Source of the DNA: Chloroflexota bacterium
GTDB lineage: Bacteria; Chloroflexota; Anaerolineae; Caldilineales; Caldilineaceae
Direction: 5' to 3'
Length of the DNA: 64,000 nt
NCBI GenBank assembly: GCA_026389895.1
Contig: JAPLGZ010000809.1
Coordinates: 1-64,000 of the forward strand
Below are positions 54,462 to 64,000 of the stretch, piece after piece. Each line of letters starts with the position of its first letter. Position 1 is the first letter of the stretch. Under the pieces are notes generated by a model. That model made no database searches. It had not been told where the DNA came from and worked only from the letters and a program-made list of their open reading frames with translations. A program made the position numbers and the translations under genes.

Positions 54462-55954
54462 TGAAACAAAAAATCCTTGCCAATGCCGAAATTGCGGCGA
54501 TTGTGTTGATTGGCTTTATTGCCTTGATCACAGGTGGCTGGTCTGTATTAATTTTGACGGTGGTTGCGGGGGCATTGGTCGGTGCCGCAGCCCCACCCAA
54601 CCGGGCGGGCGTATTGCGCGCCCTAATCGTAGGCGCCCTCACTGCGCTGATCATTGTGGCGGTGACTTTTTTACACAATGCCTACATTACGCAATTGCCC
54701 AAGCAAGATGCGATCCCAGTAGGCGCATTACAACCGACCACCTATGGTTTGGCGCTCCTCCTTGGCATCGTGGTGGCGGTGCTCGTGGCAGCGCTGCGCG
54801 CACATCCAAACAAACAGCGCGGGCGTACGGGGCTCCTCATATTAGTACTCTTCTTTGCAGTAATCTTCCCCTTCTTTGAACAAAGCGTGCAGCTCTTCTG
54901 GGCCAATGCCGTGATCGTGTCGATGATTTTTACGTTGCAAGCCCTGGGTTTGAACATTGTCGCTGGTTACGCTGGCCTGCTCGATCTAGGTTATGTCGCC
55001 TTCTTTGCGATTGGTGGTTATACCATCGCTTTTCTCAACTCACCACAGTTCAACCTGAATGTCTCTTTTTGGCTGATCATTTGGATTGCCGCCGCCGCCG
55101 CCGCACTTTTCGGCTTCATTCTGGGCGCGCCGGTAATCCCGCTGCGTGGTGACTATCTAGCCATCGTCACTTTAGGTTTTGGTGAAATTGTGCCGATCGT
55201 CTTTAAAAACCTGGAAGCGGTAAAAATTCACGAACCGGTGACGGCTATTTTTGCCGCACTTTTTAATAAACCAGAGTGGGTGCGCTGTCTTGTCGGCTGT
55301 ACGGAGCCTGTTAATATCACAAACGGCACCCAGGGTATTACACCTATCGGACGTCCTGAATTATTCGGTGTAAAATTTATGACCGGGCAGTATATTCCCT
55401 GGTATTTCTTGATTTTAGCGATGCTCCTGCTGTCAGTCTTTTTCATCTCTCGCCTGCGCAGCAGCCGGATTGGGCGGGCGTGGGTGGCCATGCGTGAAGA
55501 TGAACTAGCTGCCACATCAATGGGCGTTAACATTGTGCGCACAAAGTTAACCGCTTTTATTCTGGGCGCCATGTTCAGTGGTTTTGCTGGGGCATTCTAT
55601 GGTAGTTATGTTTCGTTTATTTCGCCCGATGCCTTTGATTTTAGCATCTCGGTGATCGTACTTTGCATGGTTATTCTGGGCGGCACGGGCAGCATCACGG
55701 GTGTGATCCTGGGTGGTCTCATCATTAAGATGTCGGATCTGCTGTTTTTAGACAAATTTCAGACAGTACTCGGCGGGGTGTTGCAGGCGACTATTTTTCA
55801 ATCAGTTAAATCACAAGCGATGACGAATTTTCTGGAAAGCCTGTTTAACGCCAGCCAATATAAGCTTTTGCTGTTTGGATTGATCTTGGTGCTAATGATG
55901 CGTTTCCGCCCCCAAGGGTTGGTGCCTAGCGCCAGTGAGGATGCGATTACCTAG
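54461..55954 (+). CDS. livM: Branched-chain amino acid ABC permease LivM with N-terminal extension
   Basis: This 497-residue protein starts on the last base of the livH stop codon. The LivM core lies at ~150-485 (LGLNIVAGYAGLLDLGYVAFFAIGGYTIAFL, EDELAATSMGVNIVRTKLTAFILGAMFSGFAGAFYGSYVSFISPDAFDFSISV). The first ~145 residues add four or five further helices, more than in ordinary LivM. A 55-residue loop in the core (~250-305) contains a Cys pair (CLVGC). Confidence 0.92.
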   Translation: MKQKILANAEIAAIVLIGFIALITGGWSVLILTVVAGALVGAAAPPNRAGVLRALIVGALTALIIVAVTFLHNAYITQLPKQDAIPVGALQPTTYGLALLLGIVVAVLVAALRAHPNKQRGRTGLLILVLFFAVIFPFFEQSVQLFWANAVIVSMIFTLQALGLNIVAGYAGLLDLGYVAFFAIGGYTIAFLNSPQFNLNVSFWLIIWIAAAAAALFGFILGAPVIPLRGDYLAIVTLGFGEIVPIVFKNLEAVKIHEPVTAIFAALFNKPEWVRCLVGCTEPVNITNGTQGITPIGRPELFGVKFMTGQYIPWYFLILAMLLLSVFFISRLRSSRIGRAWVAMREDELAATSMGVNIVRTKLTAFILGAMFSGFAGAFYGSYVSFISPDAFDFSISVIVLCMVILGGTGSITGVILGGLIIKMSDLLFLDKFQTVLGGVLQATIFQSVKSQAMTNFLESLFNASQYKLLLFGLILVLMMRFRPQGLVPSASEDAIT

Positions 55955-56065
55955 CCCGGCGCATGATTGTCCCTGATCGATACGACAGAAGAGCCCTGGC
56001 TTACTGCCGTACTGGCCACTGTTTCATTACTCATTGTCACTTGAAGGCAAGCTACGAAACACACT

Positions 56066-56841
<776 letters not shown>

Positions 56842-56842
<1 letters not shown>

Positions 56843-57546
56843 TGCTGCAAGTCAAAGATGTTCACACTTATTATGGCAATATCCATGCACTTAAGGGCAT
56901 TTCGCTCAATGTAAATCAAGGTGAGGTTGTCACTTTAATTGGCTCCAACGGGGCGGGCAAAACGACAACCTTGCGCACCATCCAGGGTTTGCTACGACCG
57001 CGCACGGGTTCGATTACCCTCAATGGTGAAGAATTGACTCAGGTGCCTGCACATCTGATCACAACCAAGGGCCTCTCGCAGTCACCAGAAGGTCGGCTTA
57101 TTTTTACCCGTATGACGGTACTAGAAAATTTGGAGATGGGCGCCTTTGCCCGCAGTGATAAAGATGGTATTCAGCGCGATCTAGAACGCGTCTTTACCAC
57201 CTTTCCCCGTTTGAAAGAACGCGTCAAACAACGGGCAGGCACACTTTCTGGTGGCGAACAACAGATGTTGGCGATGGGGCGCGCCTTGATGAGTAATCCC
57301 AAAGTACTATTACTGGATGAACCCTCCATGGGGCTTGCCCCCATCCTGGTCGAACAAATCTTCGATATTATTCGAGAATTGAATCAGCAAGGTACGACAA
57401 TTCTGCTAGTCGAACAAAACGCCCAAGCGGCTCTTCAAGTGGCCCATCGAGCCTATGTATTGGAGACGGGAAAGATCACGATTAGTGGTGATGCTAAGGA
57501 ATTGCTTGAAGATCCACGTGTCATTGAGGCCTATCTAGGCTTATAG
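56842..57546 (+). CDS. livF: Branched-chain amino acid ABC transporter ATPase LivF
   Basis: The 234-residue ATPase starts at the ATG at 56842 in a TGATG overlap with livG. It has Walker A GSNGAGKTTTLRTI, signature LSGGEQQMLAMGRALMSNP and Walker B VLLLDEPSMGLAP with LLVEQNAQAAL. It is the last gene of the liv block and is followed by a terminator. Confidence 0.95.
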
Positions 57547-57571
57547 CTCAAGGAGTCAAAGACAAGGCCTT

Positions 57572-57604
57572 CCACTGAATTGTTGAGGCTTCAGTGGGAT
57601 TTTT
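57572..57604 (+). terminator. Terminator of the liv block
   Basis: CCACTGAA (57572-57579) pairs with TTCAGTGG (57590-57597), then GATTTTT. It lies 26 bp after livF. Confidence 0.8.
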
Positions 57605-58061
57605 CCCCGAATATCCAACAAATCGGCAAAACAAAATCATAGGGTAGGGGCTTACTTACAAAGCGCCCTACCCTATTGTGCGAAGTTAACCTGCTTAGCA
57701 ATCAAGGAGTTGCAGCCCTGTCTTCTGCCTCTTCATCCCCAATTGTCCAGTTCGATCTCACGGTAAGCCTTCTGATCCCATATCTTCAACAGACTTAAAT
57801 TCGTGTAAATTCTACGGCCCCACACCACCCTACACCGCTTGGGCGTACGGCGTTCAACGTCGAGCCACCCCAATTAGGACTAAAGTACGGCTACATGAAT
57901 GGTCGGCAATCTGGTATAGTAATCAGGTACTAGTAGAAATTCATGTATTCAAAATAGCCAGAATTATTTTATTTGGCTATAATTTACCAGCATTCCCGTC
58001 CCTAGCTGCCTCTATAGGCTGTGCCGCTCCATTATGCCTTAAAAAAAAGAAAGGGTTACTT
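57605..58061. other. Intergenic region with a second hairpin
   Basis: ATAGGGTAGGG (57639-57649) pairs perfectly with CCCTACCCTAT (57666-57676) without a T-run. Otherwise no gene or RNA is recognised in this 457-bp stretch. Confidence 0.6.
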
Positions 58062-58433
58062 ATGCTTTGGGATTACTCGTGCACTCACAACAATAACGAT
58101 AAAGTTCAGTTCTTGCTGCCCTTGCAGAACAATCTTGAAGCTTCCACGACAGGCCAAGATGAATCGATCACCGCAGAAAACCAGCAGGCTTTGCGTAAAC
58201 TTTGTCAAGAGTTTTTGACGCAGTTGGGGTATCCTACTTTTGGCGCTGAGATATCAAAGGGATCTGGGCAGTTGCTAGCTTTGGAATCTGGAAACCAGCA
58301 ATCGCTTGATGAGATGCGCTCAATGCTGCAAGCTTTAGCCATGTGTGCTGCATTGCGCGAACGCTCCGCCGAACCTATGACCAAATTTAATCGATTACTC
58401 GGCAGTATTAATCAGCTTATCCATAGCGATTAA
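58062..58433 (+). CDS. Hypothetical protein
   Basis: The 123-residue product starts 7 bp after a GAAAGG site. Residues ~35-123 look like a soluble, mostly helical protein (NQQALRKLCQEFLTQLGYPTFGAEISK, SLDEMRSMLQALAMCAALRERSAEP). No family is recognised. It lies 109 bp before the TetR gene, which has its own promoter. Confidence 0.55.
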   Translation: MLWDYSCTHNNNDKVQFLLPLQNNLEASTTGQDESITAENQQALRKLCQEFLTQLGYPTFGAEISKGSGQLLALESGNQQSLDEMRSMLQALAMCAALRERSAEPMTKFNRLLGSINQLIHSD

Positions 58434-58475
58434 TCTATTCAGACCAGTAAAAGCTCGAGACGATAAAATTGGTGC

Positions 58476-58504
58476 TTGACAAAACTGCGAATCCCTGTTA
58501 AAAT
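58476..58504 (+). promoter_or_regulatory. Promoter of the TetR regulator
   Basis: TTGACA (58476-58481) and TAAAAT (58499-58504) are 17 bp apart. Inverted half-sites CCTGT/ACAGG flank the region (58493-58531), a plausible operator for autorepression. Confidence 0.65.
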
Positions 58505-58542
58505 CCAAACAACGTTCGGAAAACAAACAGGGTTCCTAAACA

Positions 58543-59196
58543 ATGCCAGCCTTAAAACCTAGTGAGCGCCGTTATCAACGGACGCATGAAGCCATTTTAG
58601 AAGCAGCACGTCAGATCATTCATGAAGACGGTGTTAACGCGCTCTCTATGCGAGCCATTGCTCAGCGGATTGACTATAGTGCCGCTGGATTATACGAATA
58701 TTTTGCTAGCAAAGAAGAAATTATTGAGACAATTTGCCGGCAGGGTCATCGACGGCTGAAAGACGGCATGGCGCGCGTTAGCACAGATTTACCCATCCGC
58801 GAATACTTGCGCGACACGGGTTTAGCTTATATTGAATTTGCGGTCCAAAACCCCGATTTTTTCTTGTTAATGTTTACAAAAGCCCCCCCACTGCCGCCCG
58901 GTGAGATGAGCCCCAAAGAATTACAAGCCCTGTTAGAAAGCGAATTATTGGACGAAAATTCGGCTTTTTTAGTTTTGTTTAACGGCATTCAGCGCGGCAT
59001 AAACGAAGGCGTCCTTCCTGTAAGGCCTGATCTCGGTGTGATGGAAATAGCCCTAGGTGCTTGGTCACTTGTGCACGGATTAGCCATGCTACGGGTGACA
59101 TTTCTGCAAAGCTTCCAGACCGATTTTGCGCGGATCGAACGTGAAACTTTGCGCGCCTTTTATGAAGGTCTAACCCTTAATAGAGACAGAAACTAA
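58543..59196 (+). CDS. TetR/AcrR-family transcriptional regulator
   Basis: The 217-residue protein has an N-terminal helix-turn-helix (RYQRTHEAILEAARQIIHEDGVNALSMRAIAQRIDYSAAGLYEYFASKEEII) and an all-helical ligand domain with DUF-type TetR_C_13-like features (FVQNPDFFLLMFTKAPPLPPGE). It lies upstream of the ABA4-like and membrane-protein pair, which are candidate targets. The ligand is unknown. Confidence 0.92.
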   Translation: MPALKPSERRYQRTHEAILEAARQIIHEDGVNALSMRAIAQRIDYSAAGLYEYFASKEEIIETICRQGHRRLKDGMARVSTDLPIREYLRDTGLAYIEFAVQNPDFFLLMFTKAPPLPPGEMSPKELQALLESELLDENSAFLVLFNGIQRGINEGVLPVRPDLGVMEIALGAWSLVHGLAMLRVTFLQSFQTDFARIERETLRAFYEGLTLNRDRN

Positions 59197-59470
59197 ATTT
59201 TTTAGCCTTTACCGAACTAAGTTAGGATAATGTACCTCATTCGAAATTCAAGGAAAATAGCGATGACATAAATATCTTCTGGCCGCCATATTGCTAACGC
59301 CGAGCATCCATGTAGAGATTTTCTGGTAGGGATATAAATCAACAAACCGCGACAAGTACAAAAATGGTGGTCAGTTGACCCTATGCCCGATCTTGAAGGG
59401 CTGGCAACCGTCCGCAAGCGCGCCGAACGCCTTGTTGCGCAAACTAAACTCACAAATTAAACAGGTAACT

Positions 59471-59923
59471 ATGTTCAATATAATCTTTCAACTGAGCAAC
59501 CTTTGGATCATGCCATTTTGGGCGCTTATGATTTTTTTGCCACACTGGCACTGGACCAAACGGCTTATGACAGCGCCGTGGATGGTGGCGGTGCTAGCAC
59601 TGGCTTATTCAGTGTTGGTGTTACCCCAGGCACTGGCCGTCTTGCCGTTATTGGCCAACCCAACCTTGCCTGGTATCGCCGGTCTGTTAGGCACGCCTGC
59701 TGGGGCTGCGATTGGTTGGATTCACTTTCTAGCCTTTGACCTCTTCGTGGGTCGCTGGGTCTATCTGGATAGCCGTGCACGACGGCTAACAGCATGGTTG
59801 GCATCACCAGCCCTCTTCTTTGTGTTATTATTTGGACCGTTTGGATTCCTACTCTATTGGGGGCTGGCCAACTTGGCTGGCCACAAAACAACTGAGCCTA
59901 TCACGACTTTGGAGGCAAAATGA
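59471..59923 (+). CDS. ABA4-like (DUF4281) membrane protein
   Basis: The 150-residue protein fits the ABA4-like family over its length: NLWIMPFWALMIFLPHWHWTKRLM, the central GWIHFLAFDLFVGRWVYLDSRAR (~residues 85-107) and LFFVLLFGPFGFLLYWGLA. Four transmembrane helices are expected. In plants ABA4 is needed for neoxanthin synthesis; a bacterial role is not established. The ATG overlaps no upstream gene; the next gene overlaps it by 4 bp. Confidence 0.85.
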   Translation: MFNIIFQLSNLWIMPFWALMIFLPHWHWTKRLMTAPWMVAVLALAYSVLVLPQALAVLPLLANPTLPGIAGLLGTPAGAAIGWIHFLAFDLFVGRWVYLDSRARRLTAWLASPALFFVLLFGPFGFLLYWGLANLAGHKTTEPITTLEAK

Positions 59924-60933
59924 CCACACAAATTATCAATTTAATGTCAACGGCAGGTAATCGGTTCGCGACATGGGTGCGCAAAATTTGGGCATTCAAT
60001 CCGCTGATCACGTTTGTTGGATTACTGCATCTGGTGCTGATCCCTCTACTAATGGTAGCTTGGGTAATTGATCCCAAAACCATCTTGGGTATGCCAGCGT
60101 GGATCAAACCACTTAAATTTGCCATCTCTATCGCCATCTATTCTTTTAGCTTCGCGTGGTTGCTGACCTATGTTCAAGGTTGGCCACGCCTGGTCAAATT
60201 TGTGGCCAATGCCACGGGTATTGCCCTGATTATTGAAATGATGTTGATCACGACACAGGTCATCCGTGGCACCACCAGCCATTTCAACGCAAGCACGCCC
60301 TTTGACAGCGCAGTCTTTAGCATGATGGGCGTCTTTATTATGATGGCCGCGGTGCTCAATTTACTGATTGCGATCCGTTTGCTCATTCAAAAAATGCCCG
60401 ATCCGGTCTTCGCTTGGGGTTTACGGTTGGGGATATTGCTCTCTTTTATCGGGATGGCCGAAGCTGGCTTTATGGTAGGGCCAACACCTGCACAACTGGC
60501 GACCATGCAAACTGGCAAATCAGTGGCAGCCATTGGTGCACATAGCGTTGGCGTCGACGATGGGGGACCGGGGCTGCCGCTTGTGGGTTGGAGTACTACT
60601 GGTGGTGATTTTCGGGTGCCACATTTCTTTGGCTTGCATGGGATGCAGATTTTACCCTTGGTCGGTTGGTTGCTGACCCAACAGCGCGCCTGGCGTCGGT
60701 TTTCCACAAAGCAACGGATCGGCTTAGTCTGGACAGCAGGGCTGGGTTACCTTGGGCTGATAGGGATTCTTACCTGGCAAGCATTGCGCGCACAATCTGT
60801 GATCGCGCCAGACGCCGCCACTTGGACGGCGTTTGGCGTGTTGACTTGTAGCCTATTACTGATCGTGGTCGGTATCAACCTGTGGGCTCGCAAAGATCAG
60901 GTCGAGACAATGCTTACTTCGGTTAGTCAGTGA
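59920..60933 (+). CDS. Integral membrane protein
   Basis: The 337-residue protein has eight or nine transmembrane helices and starts at an ATGA overlap with the ABA4-like gene. HFFGLHGMQILPLVGWLL (~residue 228) and a long polar loop (~195-225) are the most distinctive parts. I do not recognise the family. Co-expression with the ABA4-like protein is clear from the overlap. Confidence 0.7.
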   Translation: MTTQIINLMSTAGNRFATWVRKIWAFNPLITFVGLLHLVLIPLLMVAWVIDPKTILGMPAWIKPLKFAISIAIYSFSFAWLLTYVQGWPRLVKFVANATGIALIIEMMLITTQVIRGTTSHFNASTPFDSAVFSMMGVFIMMAAVLNLLIAIRLLIQKMPDPVFAWGLRLGILLSFIGMAEAGFMVGPTPAQLATMQTGKSVAAIGAHSVGVDDGGPGLPLVGWSTTGGDFRVPHFFGLHGMQILPLVGWLLTQQRAWRRFSTKQRIGLVWTAGLGYLGLIGILTWQALRAQSVIAPDAATWTAFGVLTCSLLLIVVGINLWARKDQVETMLTSVSQ

Positions 60934-60949
60934 GGATCGGGGACGTTCA

Positions 60950-61519
60950 TCACTTTGATTTATCACTAAAAACCGTGCGTGCCTGCACCAAAAACAAAGT
61001 GGTCAAGAGAAGCAGAGTAAAGAGCAGGCCAGCGCTGTTATACTGGCAAGTCTGGACAGAAGACAGGAAATCTGAAGTGGGGCTAAGGTTGACGGAAAGA
61101 CTCGTGAACGCGGATAGATGGGTAGGCACCGGCAGACAATACCCAGCCCAGGGTAAGACCAAGCTGATCACAAACAGGTGAATGCCCATAAATACCAACA
61201 GGGTTAGGGTAAACTCCAGCGAGACGCTTATTTTTTCTTGGGCACGTGGCATCCGATAAAAGAAGAGCATTACACTGATGACAACCAGGCTAAAGGCCAG
61301 CAGATATAGACCAATTCCAGCGACAAAGAAATTAGCAAGAAAGCCTTCTCCACCAGTCAATACTACGATCCAGGGGAAGAAGAGACTTTCTGCCATCAAT
61401 AGCGACCAAAGAAAGAAAATTGACCAAGTCACGATCAGTAACAAGATCTGGCCTAAAATTAGCAATGGATGTGTCAACGTATGCAGCGCTGACGGCGCCT
61501 CGAGTTGTCTGGTTGCCAT
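60950..61519 (-). CDS. Integral membrane protein
   Basis: The 189-residue protein has five predicted hydrophobic helices and no family I recognise. It is convergent with the previous gene (16-bp gap). It has a Ser/Thr-rich N-terminus and short cytoplasmic tails. Confidence 0.6.
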   Translation of the reverse strand: MATRQLEAPSALHTLTHPLLILGQILLLIVTWSIFFLWSLLMAESLFFPWIVVLTGGEGFLANFFVAGIGLYLLAFSLVVISVMLFFYRMPRAQEKISVSLEFTLTLLVFMGIHLFVISLVLPWAGYCLPVPTHLSAFTSLSVNLSPTSDFLSSVQTCQYNSAGLLFTLLLLTTLFLVQARTVFSDKSK

Positions 61520-61752
61520 ACTGCAGCTCCCTGTCAGGAATATCGTTCTTCGTTGAATGCCAGATGGGTCACTACATTCAATTTATTGTCGTGCAATTTG
61601 CCAAATTAAAACGTTCATTACCAAAATAAAGTTCCACTTTTCTAGGCGCCCTATCCTTATATTCCCTAGATAGAGACCTCATGCAAAGCAAAAATCTTTC
61701 TTTTGATACACAAAAACTACAATTTGAATAAACCAGACGCACAAAGCAAGCA

Positions 61753-61807
61753 AAGGGGCCAAAGAAAACCGGTAGCTTTCGAAGCTACCGGTTTTCTTTG
61801 GCCCCTT
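61753..61807. terminator. 26-bp perfect palindromic hairpin
   Basis: The arms 61753-61778 and 61782-61807 are perfectly complementary around a 3-nt loop (TCG). It lies 76 bp after the aqpZ stop (minus strand), so it probably ends that transcript. The arm contains AAAGAAAACCGGTAGC. Confidence 0.85.
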
Positions 61808-61883
61808 GTTATTACCGAGTAGCGGCACTCGCTAGTTGCTTGCTTATCGCTACAGCTCATTCACGGTTGCCGTTCACATATGG

Positions 61884-62573
61884 CTATTCAGCAGGGCTAC
61901 CGAGAAAGCGATATACGATACCACCGATTGCTGCGCCGACGATTGGGGCGACCCAGAAAAGCCAAAGTTGTGAAAGCGCCCAACCACCGACAAACAGGGC
62001 AACCCCAGTGCTGCGGGCAGGGTTTACCGAGGTATTGGTCACCGGAATGCTGATCAGGTGAATCAAAGTCAGGCCAAGACCAATGGCAATCGGTGCGAAC
62101 CCTTGGGGAGCGCGCTTGTCAGTGGCCCCCAGAATGATGAACAAAAACATGAACGTCATCACCACTTCAGTGACCAAGGCGGCGAGCAAAGAATAGCCAT
62201 CAGGTGAATGGGCGCCGTACCCATTCGAAGCAAAGCCACCTGCTACGTCAAAACCGGGCTTACCACTGGCAATCAGATACAACACACCACCACCAACAAT
62301 AGCACCTAGCACCTGGGCAATAATATAGGGCAGCAACTCCTTTGCTTTAAAACGTCCACCGACCCAAAGCCCAATCGATACAGCTGGGTTTAGATGACAG
62401 CCGGAGATATGGCCAATCGCATAGGCCATGGTTAGTACGGTCAACCCAAAGGCGAGTGAAACCCCAAGTAAACCGATCCCTAAATTCGGAAATGCAGCGG
62501 CCAGAACAGCGCTACCACATCCCCCCAAAACTAACCAAAAGGTTCCAACAAACTCTGCGCCGTACTTTTTCAT
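61884..62573 (-). CDS. aqpZ: Aquaporin Z
   Basis: The ATG at 62573 (229 residues) follows a GAGGAA site; a longer start at 62621 is less likely. The two NPA boxes are [12 protein letters not shown] and [11 protein letters not shown]. The water-selective filter residues of E. coli AqpZ are kept: Phe in LAFGLTV, His in LIHLISIPV, Thr in TNTSV and Arg in NPARS. Six transmembrane helices are expected. It conducts water across the membrane. Confidence 0.92.
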   Translation of the reverse strand: MKKYGAEFVGTFWLVLGGCGSAVLAAAFPNLGIGLLGVSLAFGLTVLTMAYAIGHISGCHLNPAVSIGLWVGGRFKAKELLPYIIAQVLGAIVGGGVLYLIASGKPGFDVAGGFASNGYGAHSPDGYSLLAALVTEVVMTFMFLFIILGATDKRAPQGFAPIAIGLGLTLIHLISIPVTNTSVNPARSTGVALFVGGWALSQLWLFWVAPIVGAAIGGIVYRFLGSPAE

Positions 62574-63045
62574 TAATCGCTTCCTCTCTGCTCTTGAATG
62601 ATAATACTTTATTTGAGGCACTTATCCTGGATAATCGGCCTGCATGAGGCGCAACTTTCCACCACAACACTCAGACTCTTGATGTATAAAATCTAGCACC
62701 GAGAAATCTACTACTGAAATTTGCCTTCTGCATAAGATACACTGAACCATCTCAATATACATCCGCCAAAAGGCGGATTTCTATAGACAAGTCCTTCGTA
62801 AATTGTGTAATTCCTAGGGGAATATTGGCAGTATTGCAGTTTTCAACTGTAAAGTTGGATTTGCAATTGCATCAAAGAAAAAGAAACATAAACTCAGTGG
62901 TCGATGAGGGGGGCAATGGCGAACTAAACAGTTGGGTGGGTTTGTCGAAGACGTACCATCGATCGAAGCACCCTTCCCAATGGCTATGGAACAGACTTGC
63001 CAGGATTTAGATTAACCGCAGAAGTCTATTGATAACAGCATAACA
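62574..63045. other. Intergenic region
   Basis: No gene or RNA can be supported in these 472 bp between aqpZ and the plsY terminator. Reading frames in it are short and lack coding character. Confidence 0.5.
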
Positions 63046-63084
63046 AAAAAAGCACCTCAGCTTGTTATAACTGAGGTGCTTTTT
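63046..63084 (-). terminator. Terminator of plsY
   Basis: AAAAAAGCACCTCAG (63046-63060) pairs with CTGAGGTGCTTTTT (63071-63084). Read on the minus strand it ends in a T-run and lies 10 bp after the plsY stop codon; it can also act on the plus strand. Confidence 0.85.
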
Positions 63085-63093
63085 ATTAGCAAA

Positions 63094-63759
63094 TTACCAG
63101 ATCGTAATGATCCGTTCTTGTCCAGCTTTCAGTTTATCGCGGTTGGGGCGCAATGCAATGATCACCGCGAAGAGCGCGATAGTGCCGTATATGATATAAG
63201 GCCAAGGCAATATTTCGTTTAATCCCAAGATCAGAAAGAGGGCAAAGGCGCTGACACCCACCGCCAGTGTCCCAATTGATGCCATGCGGCTCCACCAGAT
63301 CATGAAGGCGCCAATCAACCAGACAATGCCACCCACTAATGGCGAGATCGCCATCGTTGTAGCCGCCGAAGTGATGCCACCTGCGCCACCCTTAAATCCG
63401 TTAAAGAGAGACCAGTTATGGCCAATAATGGCCGCACCCCCCGCCAGCGCAGCCGCTAATTGTAAAGCCGTCAGCCGTGTTGTGGCGATGTCAACATCCA
63501 TCACCCCAGGTTCCGGAAAAAGCAGTGCGTATAACGAGCGGATCACCCAGACAGCCACTGCGCCTTTGATGGCATCGCCAATGATTGTAGGAATACCGGC
63601 TTTGAGACCTGCTGCGCGCCAGGCATTCGTGCCACCAGTACGGCCACTGCCCACGGTGCGAATGTCGACGCCGTACAGACGGCAAACCCACAAACCCACC
63701 GGTATAGAACCAAGCAGATAACCAATGATAGCGCCCAAAGGCACGAGAAGCCAGATCAT
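63094..63759 (-). CDS. plsY: PlsY-like glycerol-3-phosphate acyltransferase
   Basis: PlsY makes lysophosphatidate from acyl phosphate. The 221-residue membrane protein has the PlsY layout: GYLLGSIPVGLWV, then motif 1 as GSGRTGGTNAWRAAG (canonical GSGNxGxTN), motif 2 as GHNWSLFNGFKGGAGGITSAAT (canonical GHxxPxFxxFxGGKGVAT) and a C-terminal RPNRDKLKAGQE (canonical motif 3 ending GxE). The GGKG Lys is replaced by Ala. The family is clear but activity may differ from canonical PlsY. Confidence 0.8.
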   Translation of the reverse strand: MIWLLVPLGAIIGYLLGSIPVGLWVCRLYGVDIRTVGSGRTGGTNAWRAAGLKAGIPTIIGDAIKGAVAVWVIRSLYALLFPEPGVMDVDIATTRLTALQLAAALAGGAAIIGHNWSLFNGFKGGAGGITSAATTMAISPLVGGIVWLIGAFMIWWSRMASIGTLAVGVSAFALFLILGLNEILPWPYIIYGTIALFAVIIALRPNRDKLKAGQERIITIW

Positions 63760-63915
63760 GATAAGGTAGACTCCTTAATAAAGTGAAGAGATCATAGAAA
63801 AAGGTAATCGCAAAACAGGGAGCCAGGTAAAACCGAGACGTGACACCTGTTTTCGTTCAGCAGCTAGCCAACAATGGCAGGCATCACGGAACAGTTAATT
63901 TTCAAATATCGATAA

Positions 63916-64000
63916 TTACGCAGTCACTTGCTTCAACGCATCCATGGCCGCATCATAGGCAGGATGCTGACCGATGGCAGGCACATATTCGGCATAGCGC
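63916..64000 (-). CDS. Partial gene, C-terminus only
   Basis: The last 27 codons of a minus-strand gene are in the window, ending RYAEYVPAIGQHPAYDAAMDALKQVTA. The codon pattern is coding-like, but the product cannot be identified from this fragment. The gap to plsY (156 bp) shows nothing further. Confidence 0.6.
   Translation of the reverse strand, partial: RYAEYVPAIGQHPAYDAAMDALKQVTA

Noticed and set aside
59360-59460. Short frame MPDLEGLATVRKRAERLVAQTKLTN before the ABA4-like gene
   Set aside because: Only 25 codons, no ribosome site, no family; possibly a remnant but not supportable.
62825-63010. 61-codon plus-strand frame
   Set aside because: No homology, no ribosome site, and it ends just before the plsY terminator region; no coding signal.

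Overview
The window looks like a chromosomal segment of a free-living bacterium of the Chloroflexota (Anaerolineae/Caldilineae-like). This is an inference from gene content: long Thr/Pro-rich secreted proteins, DUF11-repeat surface proteins, a System I cytochrome c maturation cluster, a CcmE of the Cys type, EF-P paralogues without a tip lysine, and many small paralogous membrane proteins. No rRNA or phylogenetic marker is present beyond rpsT, pyrG, ruvAC, dnaJ and efp, so the assignment is tentative.

Layout. 1-60: a tandem array of 20-bp hairpin units at the window edge. 189-3831: secreted clan-A glycoside hydrolase-like protein and a GT39-type membrane glycosyltransferase. 3862-7253: HxlR regulator with a palindromic promoter, MBL-fold hydrolase, DUF4399 lipoprotein, DUF952 and DUF2007 proteins. 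7426-14720: ccmE, a secreted dihaem cytochrome, ccmA-ccmB-ccmC-ccmD, a CcdA whose transmembrane order is circularly permuted, a glutaredoxin-like protein and a DUF2085 membrane protein; no ccmF or ccmH is seen. 14945: rpsT. 15498-24717: a cell-surface block with a nine-repeat DUF11 protein, a membrane-anchored pseudokinase with a Thr/Pro stalk, and a kelch plus DUF11 protein. 24794-27354: nth, then a complete IS200/IS605 element (tnpA plus tnpB). 27404-30524: EEP-fold hydrolase, alanine racemase, and a PHP-domain gene lacking its first metal motif. 31012-37937: ECF sigma factor with a small membrane partner, pyrG, yebC, ruvC, an OmpR-type regulator, ruvA and one EF-P. 38090: tRNA-Thr(CGT). 38214-43206: PLP dehydratase, second OmpR regulator, small membrane proteins, murJ. 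43360-48994, minus strand: a thioredoxin reductase gene broken by an internal deletion, then rsmE, prmA, a second EF-P, dnaJ, a small membrane protein and coaE. 49493-57546: a branched-chain amino-acid-type ABC system with one fused LivH-LivM permease, a binding lipoprotein, separate LivH and LivM, and LivG/LivF ATPases. 58062-63759: TetR regulator, ABA4-like protein and membrane proteins, AqpZ and a PlsY-like acyltransferase. A partial gene runs off the right edge.

How the genes fit together. The ccm block would attach and export haem for c-type cytochromes, including the dihaem protein encoded inside it, with the permuted CcdA and the glutaredoxin-like protein as the likely reductant supply. 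The liv block is a self-contained importer. The surface block probably builds an envelope or adhesion structure, and two of its proteins end in a similar FLPV-type C-terminus. Many gene ends carry long, nearly perfect hairpins.

Best candidates for something new: the circularly permuted CcdA, the surface pseudokinase block with its shared C-terminal motif, the pair of EF-Ps with Arg and Asn tips, and the fused LivHM beside a second complete permease pair.
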